Numbered from the stretch's first letter, positions 26,069 to 35,319 are shown. The stretch: DNA of 64,000 nt from JBCCAG01 sp050331115 (GCA_050331115.1 JBHJHD010000007.1:1-64000); one strand, 5' to 3'. Translations and numbers: made by a program. The notes: generated by a model from the sequence alone, not told the origin.

Positions 26069-26415
26069 ACAGATCTCCTTTTGGAAATTGAGTATTGATT
26101 TCAGGCGGCCTCTTGTTGCGTTGGCCTTGTTGCCTGTTGTCTACAGTTTCTATAGTGCCGGGGCTCTCTGAGCGCGCCATGACCCCAATCTGAGCCATCG
26201 ATAAGAAGCCCCTGTGAAGCAATTCAGGAGAGCAATGCACAAGACAATTGCGATAGGCGTCCCGTCCCTTCACCATCGCTCTAGTCAATTCAACCCAAAT
26301 TCAGCGCCGTAAGCCCCAATCAATCCCCAAAAACCACGGAGGGTTTTGACCTTGGGTCCACGCTAGATTGCGGAAGGCTTCAATGCATAAAACAGCTATT
26401 TAGTGGAGTTCCCCT
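26069..26415. promoter_or_regulatory. Divergent intergenic region upstream of the repeat-peptide gene
   Basis: 347 bases separating the minus-strand repeat-peptide gene from a plus-strand hypothetical gene. On the minus strand a possible -10 element TATAGA lies at 26149-26154, which would give a leader of about 75 bases ending in AAGGAG; no good -35 is visible. Nothing else coding is seen. Confidence 0.3.
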
Positions 26416-26841
26416 GTGAGATCACCTTTTAAACCTCGCAACGGCCAAGCTGGTGGTTCCACCGCCAACTTCTTTTACGATCGCCTCATTACTGGGCTGA
26501 GCCCTGCCGCCCGCGCAGACCTCACCGCCGAGCAAGAAGCAAGCCTGAGGAAGTCCTGCCAGGGCCTGATGCCCAGAAACCACGCCTTAGACGTGCGTTT
26601 ATCCGTTCCGGTCTTTGGCGTCCGCGGCTTTTACTTCGTGCTGCTGGGGGGACGAGAAAAGCGTACCCCCCAGCGCGTTCAGCGGGAGCGCGCGCTGTTT
26701 TGGCAAATGGCAATCATTAGCGGTCTTTGGATGATTGTGGGCACTTCTACTCTGAGTATGTATTGGGCCGTGTCTTACCTCGAAACTGCTCCCACGGGCA
26801 ACGTCATGCCCTGGAGCGGTCAAGAAGACACGATGCCCTAA
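26416..26841 (+). CDS. Hypothetical protein with one membrane segment
   Basis: A 141-residue protein of unknown family. Seen: a basic Gly/Asn-rich start, a helical segment LSPAARADLTAEQEASLRKSC, a central strand-rich stretch (ALDVRLSVPVFGVRGFYFVLLGG) and a single hydrophobic helix near 95-118 (FWQMAIISGLWMIVGTSTLSMYW). GTG start at 26416 is supported by GGAG about 9 bases upstream. It is divergent from the repeat-peptide gene and convergent with the sugar kinase gene. Confidence 0.65.
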   Translation: MRSPFKPRNGQAGGSTANFFYDRLITGLSPAARADLTAEQEASLRKSCQGLMPRNHALDVRLSVPVFGVRGFYFVLLGGREKRTPQRVQRERALFWQMAIISGLWMIVGTSTLSMYWAVSYLETAPTGNVMPWSGQEDTMP

Positions 26842-26858
26842 GCCCCAGATCTGGGCTT
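26840..26858. terminator. Putative terminator between convergent genes
   Basis: AAGCCC (26840-26845) pairs with GGGCTT (26853-26858), with a CAGATCT loop that is itself nearly palindromic. It lies between the converging hypothetical gene and the sugar kinase gene and starts within the former's stop codon. Confidence 0.4.
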
Positions 26859-26869
26859 TGACCTAGGCT

Positions 26870-28144
26870 TCAACCGCAGAGCGATCGCCGCTGGGCTAGA
26901 CGGGCCGTGCCGTAGGCGGCCTCACCTTGAGCGGCTTGCACCACCGGCACCCCTAGATAACGCGACCGAATGGCGCTCCAGGCTTCATTTCCGGCACCGC
27001 CGCCAGCGCTATAGACCTTGACCAGCGGGGCAGCTCCCAACGACTGCAGTGTTTTGTAGCCCAGCGCCTCGATGTGGGCCATCCCTTCTAAAAGGCCCTG
27101 CAGAAATAGCGCTACATCGTCGGGGCGCGGCGTAAGGCACGGCGGTAGATCAGGGTCGTTAATTGGGAAGCGCTCCCCCGGCTGCAGCAGCGGGTAGTAG
27201 TTGAGGCCGCTGTCCTTCTCAGGGTGAATCTCTGGGCTCAGCGACGCCAGCGCCTCTGCATCGAAGAACTCCGCCAGCACGGCGCCGCCGCTGTTTGACG
27301 CTCCACCCACTAGCCAGCGATCGCCAAACCGATGGCTATAGATACCCGAGGATGACTGCTCCACTCGATGAGGGCTGAGCAGCTTTAGCACTAGGGTCGA
27401 CCCCAGCGAGGTCACCGCCTCGCCGTCATTTGCCGCGCCGCTGGCTAAAAAGGCCGCGATGCTGTCGGTGGTGCCCGCGCAGACCTGACAGCCCTGGGGA
27501 ATGCCAAACTGCTCAGCGACGGTGGCACGCACCGGCCCAATCGGCGTACCGGGCTCAACCACCTCCGGCAGCACCAGCGTCTTTGGCACCGTCCTAAACC
27601 AGTCGGGATAATTCAGCGCGGCCACGTCATACCCCAGCTTGAGGCTGTTGTGGTAGTCGCTCACCCCAAGCTGCCCGTGGAGCAAGAAGCTCAGCCAGTC
27701 GGCCTGGTGCAGAAAATAGATGGGGCCAGGGTCAGAAGGCGTCTGCCTTAGAGAATCGTGTTGGTGCCACCACATCAGCTTAGCTAAGCTAGAGCTGGCG
27801 CTGCGCGCCACATGCTCAGCGGGGGCAATGCCGTCAATCGCGTCCAGCATTTCGCGGCCCCGGCTGTCGCTGTAGAGTATGGCTTCCCCAACGGGCTCCC
27901 CCCGGCCATCGCACCGCAGTACGGTGCCTGAGGTGCCGTTGATGGCGATCGCGGTGAGCCGCTGGCGGATTTCTAGCGGCAGTGCATCCAGCAGCGCCCA
28001 GAGGGCGTCGCGCCACTGGGAAGCGTCCGCGGCGATCGCGCCCCCTGGATAGTCGCAGCGCGCCTCGCCCCGCACCTGCTCCCCGTCGATGGCGATCGCT
28101 CGCGCCCCGGAGGTGCCAAAGTCAAGTCCTAAGCTCATTTCCAT
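26870..28144 (-). CDS. D-ribulose kinase (FGGY family)
   Basis: A 424-residue FGGY sugar kinase. Seen: the N-terminal phosphate loop LGLDFGTSGARAIAID, AINGTSGTVLRCD, SSSLAKLMWWHQHD, AGTTDSIAAFLASGAANDGEAVTSLGSTLVLKLL, and the C-terminal ATPase motif YSAGGGAGNEAW. The overall match is to the cyanobacterial and plant 'xylulokinase-1' group, whose Synechococcus PCC 7942 member phosphorylates D-ribulose rather than D-xylulose. The product would be D-ribulose 5-phosphate, feeding the pentose phosphate/Calvin pool. The identification as a ribulose kinase rests on that resemblance. Confidence 0.9.
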   Translation of the reverse strand: MEMSLGLDFGTSGARAIAIDGEQVRGEARCDYPGGAIAADASQWRDALWALLDALPLEIRQRLTAIAINGTSGTVLRCDGRGEPVGEAILYSDSRGREMLDAIDGIAPAEHVARSASSSLAKLMWWHQHDSLRQTPSDPGPIYFLHQADWLSFLLHGQLGVSDYHNSLKLGYDVAALNYPDWFRTVPKTLVLPEVVEPGTPIGPVRATVAEQFGIPQGCQVCAGTTDSIAAFLASGAANDGEAVTSLGSTLVLKLLSPHRVEQSSSGIYSHRFGDRWLVGGASNSGGAVLAEFFDAEALASLSPEIHPEKDSGLNYYPLLQPGERFPINDPDLPPCLTPRPDDVALFLQGLLEGMAHIEALGYKTLQSLGAAPLVKVYSAGGGAGNEAWSAIRSRYLGVPVVQAAQGEAAYGTARLAQRRSLCG

Positions 28145-28252
28145 GGCGACTTATCTACAGCGACCTTACTATGGCGACCTCATAATCACGCGCGGCGTAA
28201 ATTCTTGTACCCTAGTCATGGTATTCGACGGCGACATTCACTAGGCGCATCC

Positions 28253-28783
28253 ATGACAATTTTAGACTCAAAAGGGCGACTGTTTGGACGCATCGGCATT
28301 CTCGATGTGGGGGCTGTGGTGGTTGTCCTACTGACCATCGCAGGTATTTTTCTTGTCCCTGGCGATTCGGGGTCGGTGGCCCAGATTGGGGCAACGACGC
28401 AGCCCGTTGAGGTCGATGTGATGGTGCGAGGCCTGACGGCTGCAGACCCCCAAAGCCTGGTAGAGAGCATCCGGGAAGAGGGCTCAACGGAAATCATCAT
28501 TCGCAATCAGCCGTTTGGGCGGGTAGACGTCAAGTCGGTTGAAGAGCTCCCCCGCACGGTGGCGACCCCCCAACCGGACGGCACCCTAAAGCCCATCCCC
28601 GACCCTCGCCCAGAGATGGACTATACGGTAGACATGCTGGTGACCCTGGCGGACGAGGCTCAGGTAACGGACGACAGCGTGGTGTTTGGCAACAACAAGG
28701 TGAAGATCGGCAGCGTGATGGAGCTTGAGGGCCAGACCTATCGCTTTAACGCATCGGTGGTCGGCGTCAGAATTTTGGAATAG
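28253..28783 (+). CDS. DUF4330 domain protein
   Basis: A 176-residue protein: short polar start MTILDSKGRLFGRIGILDVG, one membrane helix (about 20-38, AVVVVLLTIAGIFLV), and a periplasmic DUF4330 domain (about 50-176). The family is almost restricted to cyanobacteria and some firmicutes and has no assigned role. ATG at 28253 is chosen because homologues begin with this sequence; the upstream start at 28205 adds an atypical basic leader. It precedes the OCP gene by 137 bases on the same strand. Confidence 0.85.
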   Translation: MTILDSKGRLFGRIGILDVGAVVVVLLTIAGIFLVPGDSGSVAQIGATTQPVEVDVMVRGLTAADPQSLVESIREEGSTEIIIRNQPFGRVDVKSVEELPRTVATPQPDGTLKPIPDPRPEMDYTVDMLVTLADEAQVTDDSVVFGNNKVKIGSVMELEGQTYRFNASVVGVRILE

Positions 28784-28920
28784 GCGATCGCCAGTTAGGA
28801 CTTCTTTATGGGAAACGGTACCGCGATCTCATACGCTACCCTTATAGCCTCTTTGCTCAATCGGTAGCCCAAATCGCTAACCTACCGTAGTGAGGCTGCT
28901 TCATATATGAGGATATCACC

Positions 28921-29880
28921 ATGCCTTTCACCGTTGAGTCAGCTCGCAATATCTTCCCCAGCACCCTCCAAGCCGACGCCGTGCCGGCTACCATCGCAAG
29001 ATTTAATCAGCTCAGCGCCGAGGACCAGCTGGCTCTCATTTGGTTCGCCTATTTAGAGATGGGAAAATCTATTACCAGACCGGCTCTAGGCGCTGCCAGC
29101 ATGCAGTTTGCAGAGCGGACGCTAAATGAAATTCGAGGGATGCCGTTTCAAGCGCAGTCGCAGACCATGTGCGACTTGGCTAACCGAGCCGATAAGCCCA
29201 TTTGCCGCACCTACGCGTCCTGGTCCCCCAACATCAAGCTCGGGTTTTGGTATCAGCTCGGCCAGTGGATGGCTGACGGGGCTGTAGCGCCTATCCCTCA
29301 GGGCTATAAGCTATCGGCCAACGCCGCCGCCGTACTGCAGGACATCAGAAACCTAGAATCGGGCCAGCAGATCACCGTGTTGCGCAATTCTGTGGTGGAT
29401 ATGGGCTTCGACAGCAAAAATCTAAAGGCGGCTGAGCGGGTTTCAGAACCCGTAGAGGCCCCCCAAGACTTAGCCCAGCGGACTAAGGTCACCATCGAAG
29501 GGGTGGAGAATCCTACGATTTTGGGCTATATGAACAACTTAAACGCCAACGATTTCGATGCCCTTATCCAGCTATTTACCCCCGACGGCGCGCTGCAGCC
29601 CCCGTTTCGCAAGCCCATCGTGGGTAAGGAAAATATCCAGCGCTTCTTTAGAGAAGAGTGCCAGAACCTAAACCTGATTCCCGAACGGGGCGTCACTGAG
29701 CCCGCTGAGGATGGCTTTACGCAAACTAAAGTCACAGGCAAAGTTCAGACGCCGTGGTTTGGGGCTAGCGTTGGCATGAATATCGCCTGGCGCTTCCTGC
29801 TCAACCCAGAGGGCAAAATTTTCTTCGTGGCCATCGACCTGCTGGCCTCCCCCAAAGAGCTGCTGAATCTGATGCAGTAG
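28921..29880 (+). CDS. ocp: Orange carotenoid protein (OCP1 type)
   Basis: A 319-residue photoactive carotenoid protein that dissipates excess energy at the phycobilisome. Seen: the N-terminal helical domain with MPFTVESARNIFP, W41, Y44 (LIWFAYLEMGK), W110 (KLGFWYQLG), R155 (TVLRNSVVDMGF), a linker, and the NTF2-like C-terminal domain with Y203, E246 and W290. Y203 and W290 correspond to Synechocystis Y201 and W288, which hydrogen-bond the keto-carotenoid; R155-E246 matches the interdomain salt bridge R155-E244. The offset shows the linker is two residues longer than in Synechocystis. GAGGAT precedes the ATG. An FRP gene follows 192 bases later. No carotenoid ketolase gene is seen nearby. Confidence 0.97.
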   Translation: MPFTVESARNIFPSTLQADAVPATIARFNQLSAEDQLALIWFAYLEMGKSITRPALGAASMQFAERTLNEIRGMPFQAQSQTMCDLANRADKPICRTYASWSPNIKLGFWYQLGQWMADGAVAPIPQGYKLSANAAAVLQDIRNLESGQQITVLRNSVVDMGFDSKNLKAAERVSEPVEAPQDLAQRTKVTIEGVENPTILGYMNNLNANDFDALIQLFTPDGALQPPFRKPIVGKENIQRFFREECQNLNLIPERGVTEPAEDGFTQTKVTGKVQTPWFGASVGMNIAWRFLLNPEGKIFFVAIDLLASPKELLNLMQ

Positions 29881-29961
29881 GGCGTCTCGCGATCGCCCTC
29901 TAGCGGCTGCCCGCAGCATTGCTGCTGAGACCTAGGGCTGCGCTGGCTCTCATCTTTACCC

Positions 29962-29990
29962 GGCCGAATTCCTATTTCAGGGGTTCGGCC
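29962..29990 (+). terminator. Hairpin between ocp and frp
   Basis: GGCCGAA (29962-29968) pairs with TTCGGCC (29984-29990), with possible further C-G pairs inside. It is followed by TAAATTAT. It may end or attenuate ocp transcription before frp. Confidence 0.4.
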
Positions 29991-30072
29991 TAAATTATGA
30001 GATGAGTTATGAAGTTTTGCAAAAAATCTGATATTGAGGGATATTGAAATAACCAATAAGTTATTCCGATCA

Positions 30073-30405
30073 ATGATGCAGGCAAGCGAAACCCAGTGGT
30101 CCGTAGAAGAGCAGCAGATCGCTAAGGCGGCCTTGCAGGTAGCGCGCAAGCGAGAAGCCGAGAGCTTAGTCCAGTGGGTGCAGGAAAAAGCAGACCAGGT
30201 CGCCCAGCTCAGCGACCTCTGGCAGCTCAACGATTTTCTAAGCGCTCGCCGCTTCGATATTGACGGCAAATATGACGATAGGCCGGAGGAGATCTTGTTC
30301 GTTTTGGCCCGATTGACTAAAGAAGGTTGGCTAACGGCGCAGGATTTGCTGGGGCTTGAGGCCAATAAAATGGCAAAGGTGACGGCCCTCTCTCGAATCC
30401 TGTAG
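30073..30405 (+). CDS. frp: Fluorescence recovery protein
   Basis: A 110-residue helical protein that binds activated OCP, detaches it from phycobilisomes and speeds its return to the orange form. Seen: the diagnostic block DLWQLNDFLSARRFDIDGKYDDR. Numbering from the second ATG, W49, D53 and R59 match Synechocystis W50, D54 and R60; the histidine at position 53 of that protein is asparagine here (N52). The ATG at 30073 is preferred to TTG at 30034 since it gives the 109-110 residue form typical of functional FRP; no strong ribosome site is seen for either. It follows ocp on the same strand, which is the usual arrangement. Confidence 0.93.
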   Translation: MMQASETQWSVEEQQIAKAALQVARKREAESLVQWVQEKADQVAQLSDLWQLNDFLSARRFDIDGKYDDRPEEILFVLARLTKEGWLTAQDLLGLEANKMAKVTALSRIL

Positions 30406-30462
30406 GACGGCGAATAATCGTGGTGGTATGCTGAAAAACAGTCCTTAAATGCATCTGGCCCC

Positions 30463-31392
30463 GTGCGCACTACTTCAACCGATACCGAATCCTTCAAAGC
30501 GGCTGCCGCCTCCCGCGTGCAGGTCCTCAGCGAGGCGCTGCCTTACATTCAGCGGTTCACGGGCCGCACCGTGGTGGTCAAATACGGCGGGGCGGCGATG
30601 AAAGACGGCCGTCTAAAGGCCGACGTGATGCGAGACGTAGTATTTCTGGCCTGCGTAGGCCTGCGGCCGGTGCTGGTGCACGGCGGCGGCCCGGAAATCA
30701 ATACTTGGCTGGGCAAGCTAGGCATCGAGCCCCAGTTTAAGGATGGCCTGCGGGTTACCGATGCGTCCACCATGGACGTGGTGGAGATGGTGCTGGTGGG
30801 CCGGGTCAATAAGGAAATTGTGACGCTGATTGACCAGGCGGGCGGCTCAGCGGTGGGCCTGTGTGGCAAAGACGGCAATCTAATTCGCGCTCGTTCCCAG
30901 GGCGATAAGGGCATCGGCTTTGTAGGGGAAGTGAGCGTGCTCGACCCCAAGGTCGTGGAGACTCTGTCTTCGGCGGGCTATATTCCCGTCGTCTCCAGCG
31001 TTGCGGCAGATGAGACGGGGCAGGCTTACAACATCAACGCCGATACGGTGGCGGGGGAGCTCGCCGCCGCGCTGGGGGCCGAAAAGCTGATCTTGCTCAC
31101 CGACATTCCCGGTATCTTGCGCGATCGCGATGACGCCAGCAGCCTCGTTCCTAAGCTCAATATCCAGCAGGCCCGAGACTTAATCAACGAAGGCGTTGTG
31201 GCCGGCGGCATGATTCCTAAGGTGAACTGCTGCGTGCGATCGCTGGCGCAGGGGGTGCGCGCCACCCACATCATCGATGGCCGGGTTCCCCACGCCCTGC
31301 TGCTAGAGATTCTGACGGACGCCGGGGTGGGCAGCATGATTGTTGCCTCGGAGTTTGCCAAAGAGTTTGTCCAGGACGTGAGCTTCCAGTAG
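30463..31392 (+). CDS. argB: Acetylglutamate kinase
   Basis: A 309-residue enzyme phosphorylating N-acetylglutamate, the controlling step of arginine synthesis. Seen: TVVVKYGGAAMKDGRLKADVMRD, VLVHGGGPEIN, AYNINADTVAGELAAALGA, LILLTDIPGIL and GVVAGGMIPKVNCCVRSL. The N-terminal helix (SRVQVLSEALPYIQRF) is of the arginine-sensitive hexameric type that in cyanobacteria and plants is activated by binding PII. GTG start at 30463. It lies 57 bases after frp and 7 bases before a TPR gene. Confidence 0.96.
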   Translation: MRTTSTDTESFKAAAASRVQVLSEALPYIQRFTGRTVVVKYGGAAMKDGRLKADVMRDVVFLACVGLRPVLVHGGGPEINTWLGKLGIEPQFKDGLRVTDASTMDVVEMVLVGRVNKEIVTLIDQAGGSAVGLCGKDGNLIRARSQGDKGIGFVGEVSVLDPKVVETLSSAGYIPVVSSVAADETGQAYNINADTVAGELAAALGAEKLILLTDIPGILRDRDDASSLVPKLNIQQARDLINEGVVAGGMIPKVNCCVRSLAQGVRATHIIDGRVPHALLLEILTDAGVGSMIVASEFAKEFVQDVSFQ

Positions 31393-31399
31393 CCTAAGC

Positions 31400-31930
31400 A
31401 TGACCGATCAGCGCACCATTGCTCGCCAGCAGTATGAGCTGGGAAAGCTGGCCTTTGAGCGGGGTCAATATCGCCAGGCGGTGCAGCACCTGGAGAAAGC
31501 GGCCAGCTTAGCGGGTAAAATCTCGCCCTTCAGCGGCGAGGTAAAGATTTGGCTGGTGACGGCCTATCAGGCACAGGGCAAAATGCAGGACGCCATTGCC
31601 CTATGTCGCCAGATCTCCCAGCACCCAGACTACGTCACCGCTAAACAGGCCCGTCGCCTGCTCTATATTTTGGAGGCCCCGCAGCTCAAGCTCCGGCCCG
31701 AGTGGATAACCTCGATTCCTGACCTGTCAGCGCTGGAGGAGGGCGGTTCGGGCAAGGGAATGTCGCAGTATGCCCCGCCTAAGAAGCCGCGCAAGCCCAA
31801 GCCAAAGCCGAAGCCAGAGCCGGTGGACTTGAGCCAGGTGAATACCAAGGACAATGGATTCGTCTGGCTGGGACTGGGGCTGATTGCGCTGCTTGCGGGA
31901 GGTCTCGTCGTTTTGGGGCTGGGGGGATGA
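31400..31930 (+). CDS. Tail-anchored TPR protein
   Basis: A 176-residue protein with two to three TPR-like repeats at the N-terminus (QYELGKLAFERGQYRQAVQHLEKA; KIWLVTAYQAQGKMQDAIALCRQI), a Lys/Pro-rich linker (PPKKPRKPKPKPKPEP, about 134-149) and a single C-terminal membrane helix (VWLGLGLIALLAGGLVVLGLGG). It would sit on the cytosolic face of a membrane with the TPR as a protein-binding module. The 7-base spacing suggests co-transcription with argB. No partner is evident. Confidence 0.82.
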   Translation: MTDQRTIARQQYELGKLAFERGQYRQAVQHLEKAASLAGKISPFSGEVKIWLVTAYQAQGKMQDAIALCRQISQHPDYVTAKQARRLLYILEAPQLKLRPEWITSIPDLSALEEGGSGKGMSQYAPPKKPRKPKPKPKPEPVDLSQVNTKDNGFVWLGLGLIALLAGGLVVLGLGG

Positions 31931-31940
31931 TTTTGATCAT

Positions 31941-33899
31941 CTACCCGGCAGTAATAAGCTTCTTTAGACCTCGCGACCGCCAGTTGCCCTGATCATCAAA
32001 GGTCAAGAGCCAGTCGTGAAACTGCTCTAGGCTAGCGCGATGGCCGACGCTGATCAGCGTAGTCTGCTGGTCTCGAAGACAGCGGTAAAGGCGGGCCTCG
32101 TTATCGGCATCCAAAGCACTGGTCGCCTCATCCAAAATCGCGTAGCGGGGCTTCGTCAGCAGCAGGCGGGCAAACGCGAGGCGCTGCTGCTCCCCTAAAG
32201 ACAAAACATCCACCCAGTCTAGCTCTGCGTCCCAGCCGCCAACTCGCTCCGGTAAGCCGTCGAGATTTACCTGACGCAGCACCTGCCTCAGTTCGCTATC
32301 GCTAATGTGCTGGCGTCGGTAGGGATAGAGCACCTGGTGACGCAGGCTACCCAACGGCATGTAGGGGCGCTGGGGCAAGAACATCATCTCGGTGGCGGCC
32401 GGCGCGGCAATGGTGCCCTTTCCCTGACGCCACAGTCCGGCGATCGCCCGCAGCAGTGAGCTTTTGCCGCAGCCGCTGGGGCCCATTACCAGCAGCCCTT
32501 GGCCTTGGGGCACCGACATCGAAAGCCTACGCGCCAGGCTCTTTTGCGTACCGGGGATATTGAGCGTGAAGTCGTTCAAGGCGATCGCCCCGCTCAGCTG
32601 GCGCTCGATGGTCTCCTGGTTCCCATCGGTAGGGGTTGCCATGGCGGTTCTAAATCCGTCTAGGCGATCGACCCCGGCGGCAAAGGCACTCAGGGATTCA
32701 AACTGGTTCACAATAATGGACAGGGCCGAGAGCACCTGGGCAAACGCAAAGCTCGCCTGGGTAATGGCGCCAAAATCGAGCTCACCGGAAAAATATCGGG
32801 GTGCGACAACTAGGGACGGAACAATGATTACAAAGTAGCCATAGCCCGTCGTGAAAAAATCAAGGTTGCGCTGCCAGCCAATCAGTACGTTGAAGTTGCG
32901 CAGCGCCTAGCCGAGCCGCTGGCGCACCATAACGGATTCCTCTTCCTCACCCTGGTAGAAGGCGATGGACTCGGCGTTATCTCGCACGTGCACTAGGCCG
33001 TAGCGGAAGTTGGCCTCTTGCTTGAGCTGGTTAAAATTTAGCCGAATCAGGCGACGACCCAGCAGCACGGTGCCCAAGGTGCCCAGCGTGGCGTAGGTCA
33101 GCAGCACCCCGACCAGCAGATGGGAGATGGACCAGAGAATGCCGGTGAAAGCGATCAAGGAAATCACCGAGTCTAGCACCATCAATAGGAACGACAGTGA
33201 CGTGCGGGTGAACGATCGCACGTCTTCACTGATACGCTGATCGGGGTTGTCGATGTCGGGGCAGTGGTTGATTTCGTAGTAGGCCCGGTTATTGAAGTAG
33301 CGCCCTAGGAACTGCTGCGTGAGCCAGCGCCGCCAGTGCAGCCCCAGCTTGTCCCGGGCGTATCGGTAGTAGACCACAATCGGCGTAGCGACAACAAACA
33401 CCCCAGCATAGATAAACAGAAACCGCCAAAAGGTGGGTGCGTCCTGCTCGGCCAGAGCGGTCTGGAAGAAGCGCCCCACGTAGCTGATGATGACGTTGAG
33501 TCCGTTTACGGTGAGCGAGAGAAATAGCAGCACCGAGAGCAAGAGCCAGGGAATGGCTCGGCCCCGCAGACGGCTGCTCAGCGCCAAGAACACGGCAGCG
33601 GGAATGGCGACCCCCAGTGCCAGCAAGGTGACAAAGGGTAGACCTAAGTCCTGAACTATCTCCCAGAGCCCAGGGGCCATTTCGCCAAACTGGTTGGGCA
33701 GCCAGTGGTGGGTGACATTGCTGATTCCCACTACGGCAAGCCCCAGCAGGCTCGCCAGCAGCAGCATAAGCAGCAGCAGCAGTCCTAAAAATAGCCCCGT
33801 ACTGCTGCGGGAGCGAGGGAACCAGTAGGGTTGAGCAATATCAATAAACTTTTGCCAGAGCTGTCGGTCTGGCTGGTGAGATGAGGCTTGTACGTCCAT
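31941..33899 (-). pseudogene. SbmA/BacA-like ABC exporter interrupted by one in-frame amber codon
   Basis: One reading frame of 652 codons for a fused permease-ATPase of the ABC_membrane_2 type (YddA/SbmA/BacA and ABCD relatives). The permease runs from 33899 to about 32650 with several membrane helices and ends in FRYGLVHVRDNAESIAFYQGEEEES; the ATPase follows with Walker A MGPSGCGKSSLL, signature LSLGEQQRLAFARLL, Walker B YAILDEATSALDAD and SVGHRASLEQFHDW. A TAG at 32907-32909 splits it: ...RQRLG-TAG-ALRNFNVLIGWQRNLDFF. A CAG (Gln) at that codon would restore it and fits the family consensus. Both parts otherwise look intact. It may be a recent nonsense mutation, a sequencing error, or two separate polypeptides. 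Confidence 0.85.
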
Positions 33900-34139
33900 G
33901 GCTACAGTTTTTGAAGCGGTTAACTGTAGAGTATGGCGCGCTTATGAGACAGACTTGTGTCAGTCCTGTAGCCTTCCTGAGTCTATATTTTTCGCGCTGT
34001 AGAGCGTTTTCTCACATGTGGTCAGCAGCATCTGAGTGCCGCAATAAACGGGGCGCGGTCCGACTACGGGTCCTCATATTCTAATCACCACAAATTAATC
34101 TCGGCGCGGCAGAATGGACGAGGGCTTTAGGTTGTCGTG

Positions 34140-35303
34140 ATGAATCGTATTGCCGCTGTCCTTTTTGCTATTGGTGGAATCGGCCTTCTAGGAGGCTGCA
34201 GCTTCTCGCAAGCCCAGCCCGAGATGCCGCCTATCGAAGCGCCAGATGCCGCCCCGGCGGCGGTGGTGGCCCTGGGTCGCCTAGTTCCTAGGGGTGAAGT
34301 GATCAAAGTCTCGGTCTCCAACGCCGAAGACAGCCGCGTCAACCAGCTCTTGGTAGAAGAAGGAGACCAGGTTGAGGCTGGGGAAGTGATCGCCGTGCTG
34401 CAGGGGGCGGACGGGCGGCAGCGCGACCTAGAAGAGGCCCTCAAATCGGTGGAATACTACCAGGCTAGGCTGGAGCAAGTTCGCTTGGGTGACGCCAAAG
34501 AGGCCGAGATTACGGCCCAGGAGGCCAACGTTGCCCGTCTGCAGGCCCAGCTGCGCAACGAAACCCCAGAGCGAGAAGCGGCGATCGCCAGCGCCGAGGC
34601 GGAGCTGCGGCAGGCGGAGCTCTCTTATCAGCGGAACGCTTCCCTAGCGGCGGAAGGGGCCGTGAGCGCCGAAACGCTGGACCAGGCCCAAGAGGCGCTC
34701 GACATGGCCCGCGCTAACCTAGAGCAGCGTCGCGCCCAGCTGAGCATGACCGAGCAGACCCTAGCGGAGCAAATCGTCCAAGAGCAGGAAAATTTGGCCC
34801 GGCTGCAGGAGGTGCGCCCCGTAGACGTGCGGGTAGCGGAAGTAGAGCTGGAGCGCGCCAGGGTAGCCGTTGAGCAGCGGCAGGCCGACCTAGACGACAC
34901 CCGCGTGCAGGCCCCCATAGCCGGCCAGGTGCTGCGCATTAACACCCGCGTGGGGGAGCAGGTGAATACCCAGCAGGGCATCGTAGAGCTGGGCCGCACC
35001 GATGAGATGTATGCGATCGCCGAGGTCTACGAGACGGAAATTACCCAGGTTGAACCCGGCCAGACTGCCGCGATCGCCAGCGAGTACGGCGGATTCGAGG
35101 GGGAGATTCAGGGCACCGTGGAGCACATCGGCCTGCAGGTGGGCAGCCGCAGCTTATCCGACGGCTCCTCTAATCCCACCACCGATGAGAACACCCGCGT
35201 GGTGGAGGTGAAGATTCGCGTCGACGAAGAGGATAGCCCCGAGGTGGCAGGGTTAACGAATATGCAGGTCCGCGTCGTGATCAGCACCGCCCCCGCGTCA
35301 TGA
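34140..35303 (+). CDS. HlyD-family periplasmic adaptor (DevB-like)
   Basis: A 387-residue membrane fusion protein of a tripartite exporter. Seen: a leader ending LLGGC that looks like a lipobox, a lipoyl half-motif VNQLLVEEGDQVEAGEVIAVLQGAD, a long alpha-helical hairpin (about 100-245, rich in Gln/Glu/Ala), the returning lipoyl half DTRVQAPIAGQVLRINTRVGEQV, and a beta-barrel end. GTG at 34137 and ATG at 34140 are adjacent; the ATG is used. With DevC and DevA it exports lipids or other material; in heterocystous strains DevBCA exports glycolipids, but homologues occur widely. Confidence 0.9.
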   Translation: MNRIAAVLFAIGGIGLLGGCSFSQAQPEMPPIEAPDAAPAAVVALGRLVPRGEVIKVSVSNAEDSRVNQLLVEEGDQVEAGEVIAVLQGADGRQRDLEEALKSVEYYQARLEQVRLGDAKEAEITAQEANVARLQAQLRNETPEREAAIASAEAELRQAELSYQRNASLAAEGAVSAETLDQAQEALDMARANLEQRRAQLSMTEQTLAEQIVQEQENLARLQEVRPVDVRVAEVELERARVAVEQRQADLDDTRVQAPIAGQVLRINTRVGEQVNTQQGIVELGRTDEMYAIAEVYETEITQVEPGQTAAIASEYGGFEGEIQGTVEHIGLQVGSRSLSDGSSNPTTDENTRVVEVKIRVDEEDSPEVAGLTNMQVRVVISTAPAS

Positions 35304-35319
35304 CTCTAGAGCCCGCGAT

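Noticed and set aside
26097..26288. Upstream extension in another frame of the repeat-peptide locus
   Set aside because: The frame covers the promoter region, has no signal or repeats and is out of frame with the real gene.
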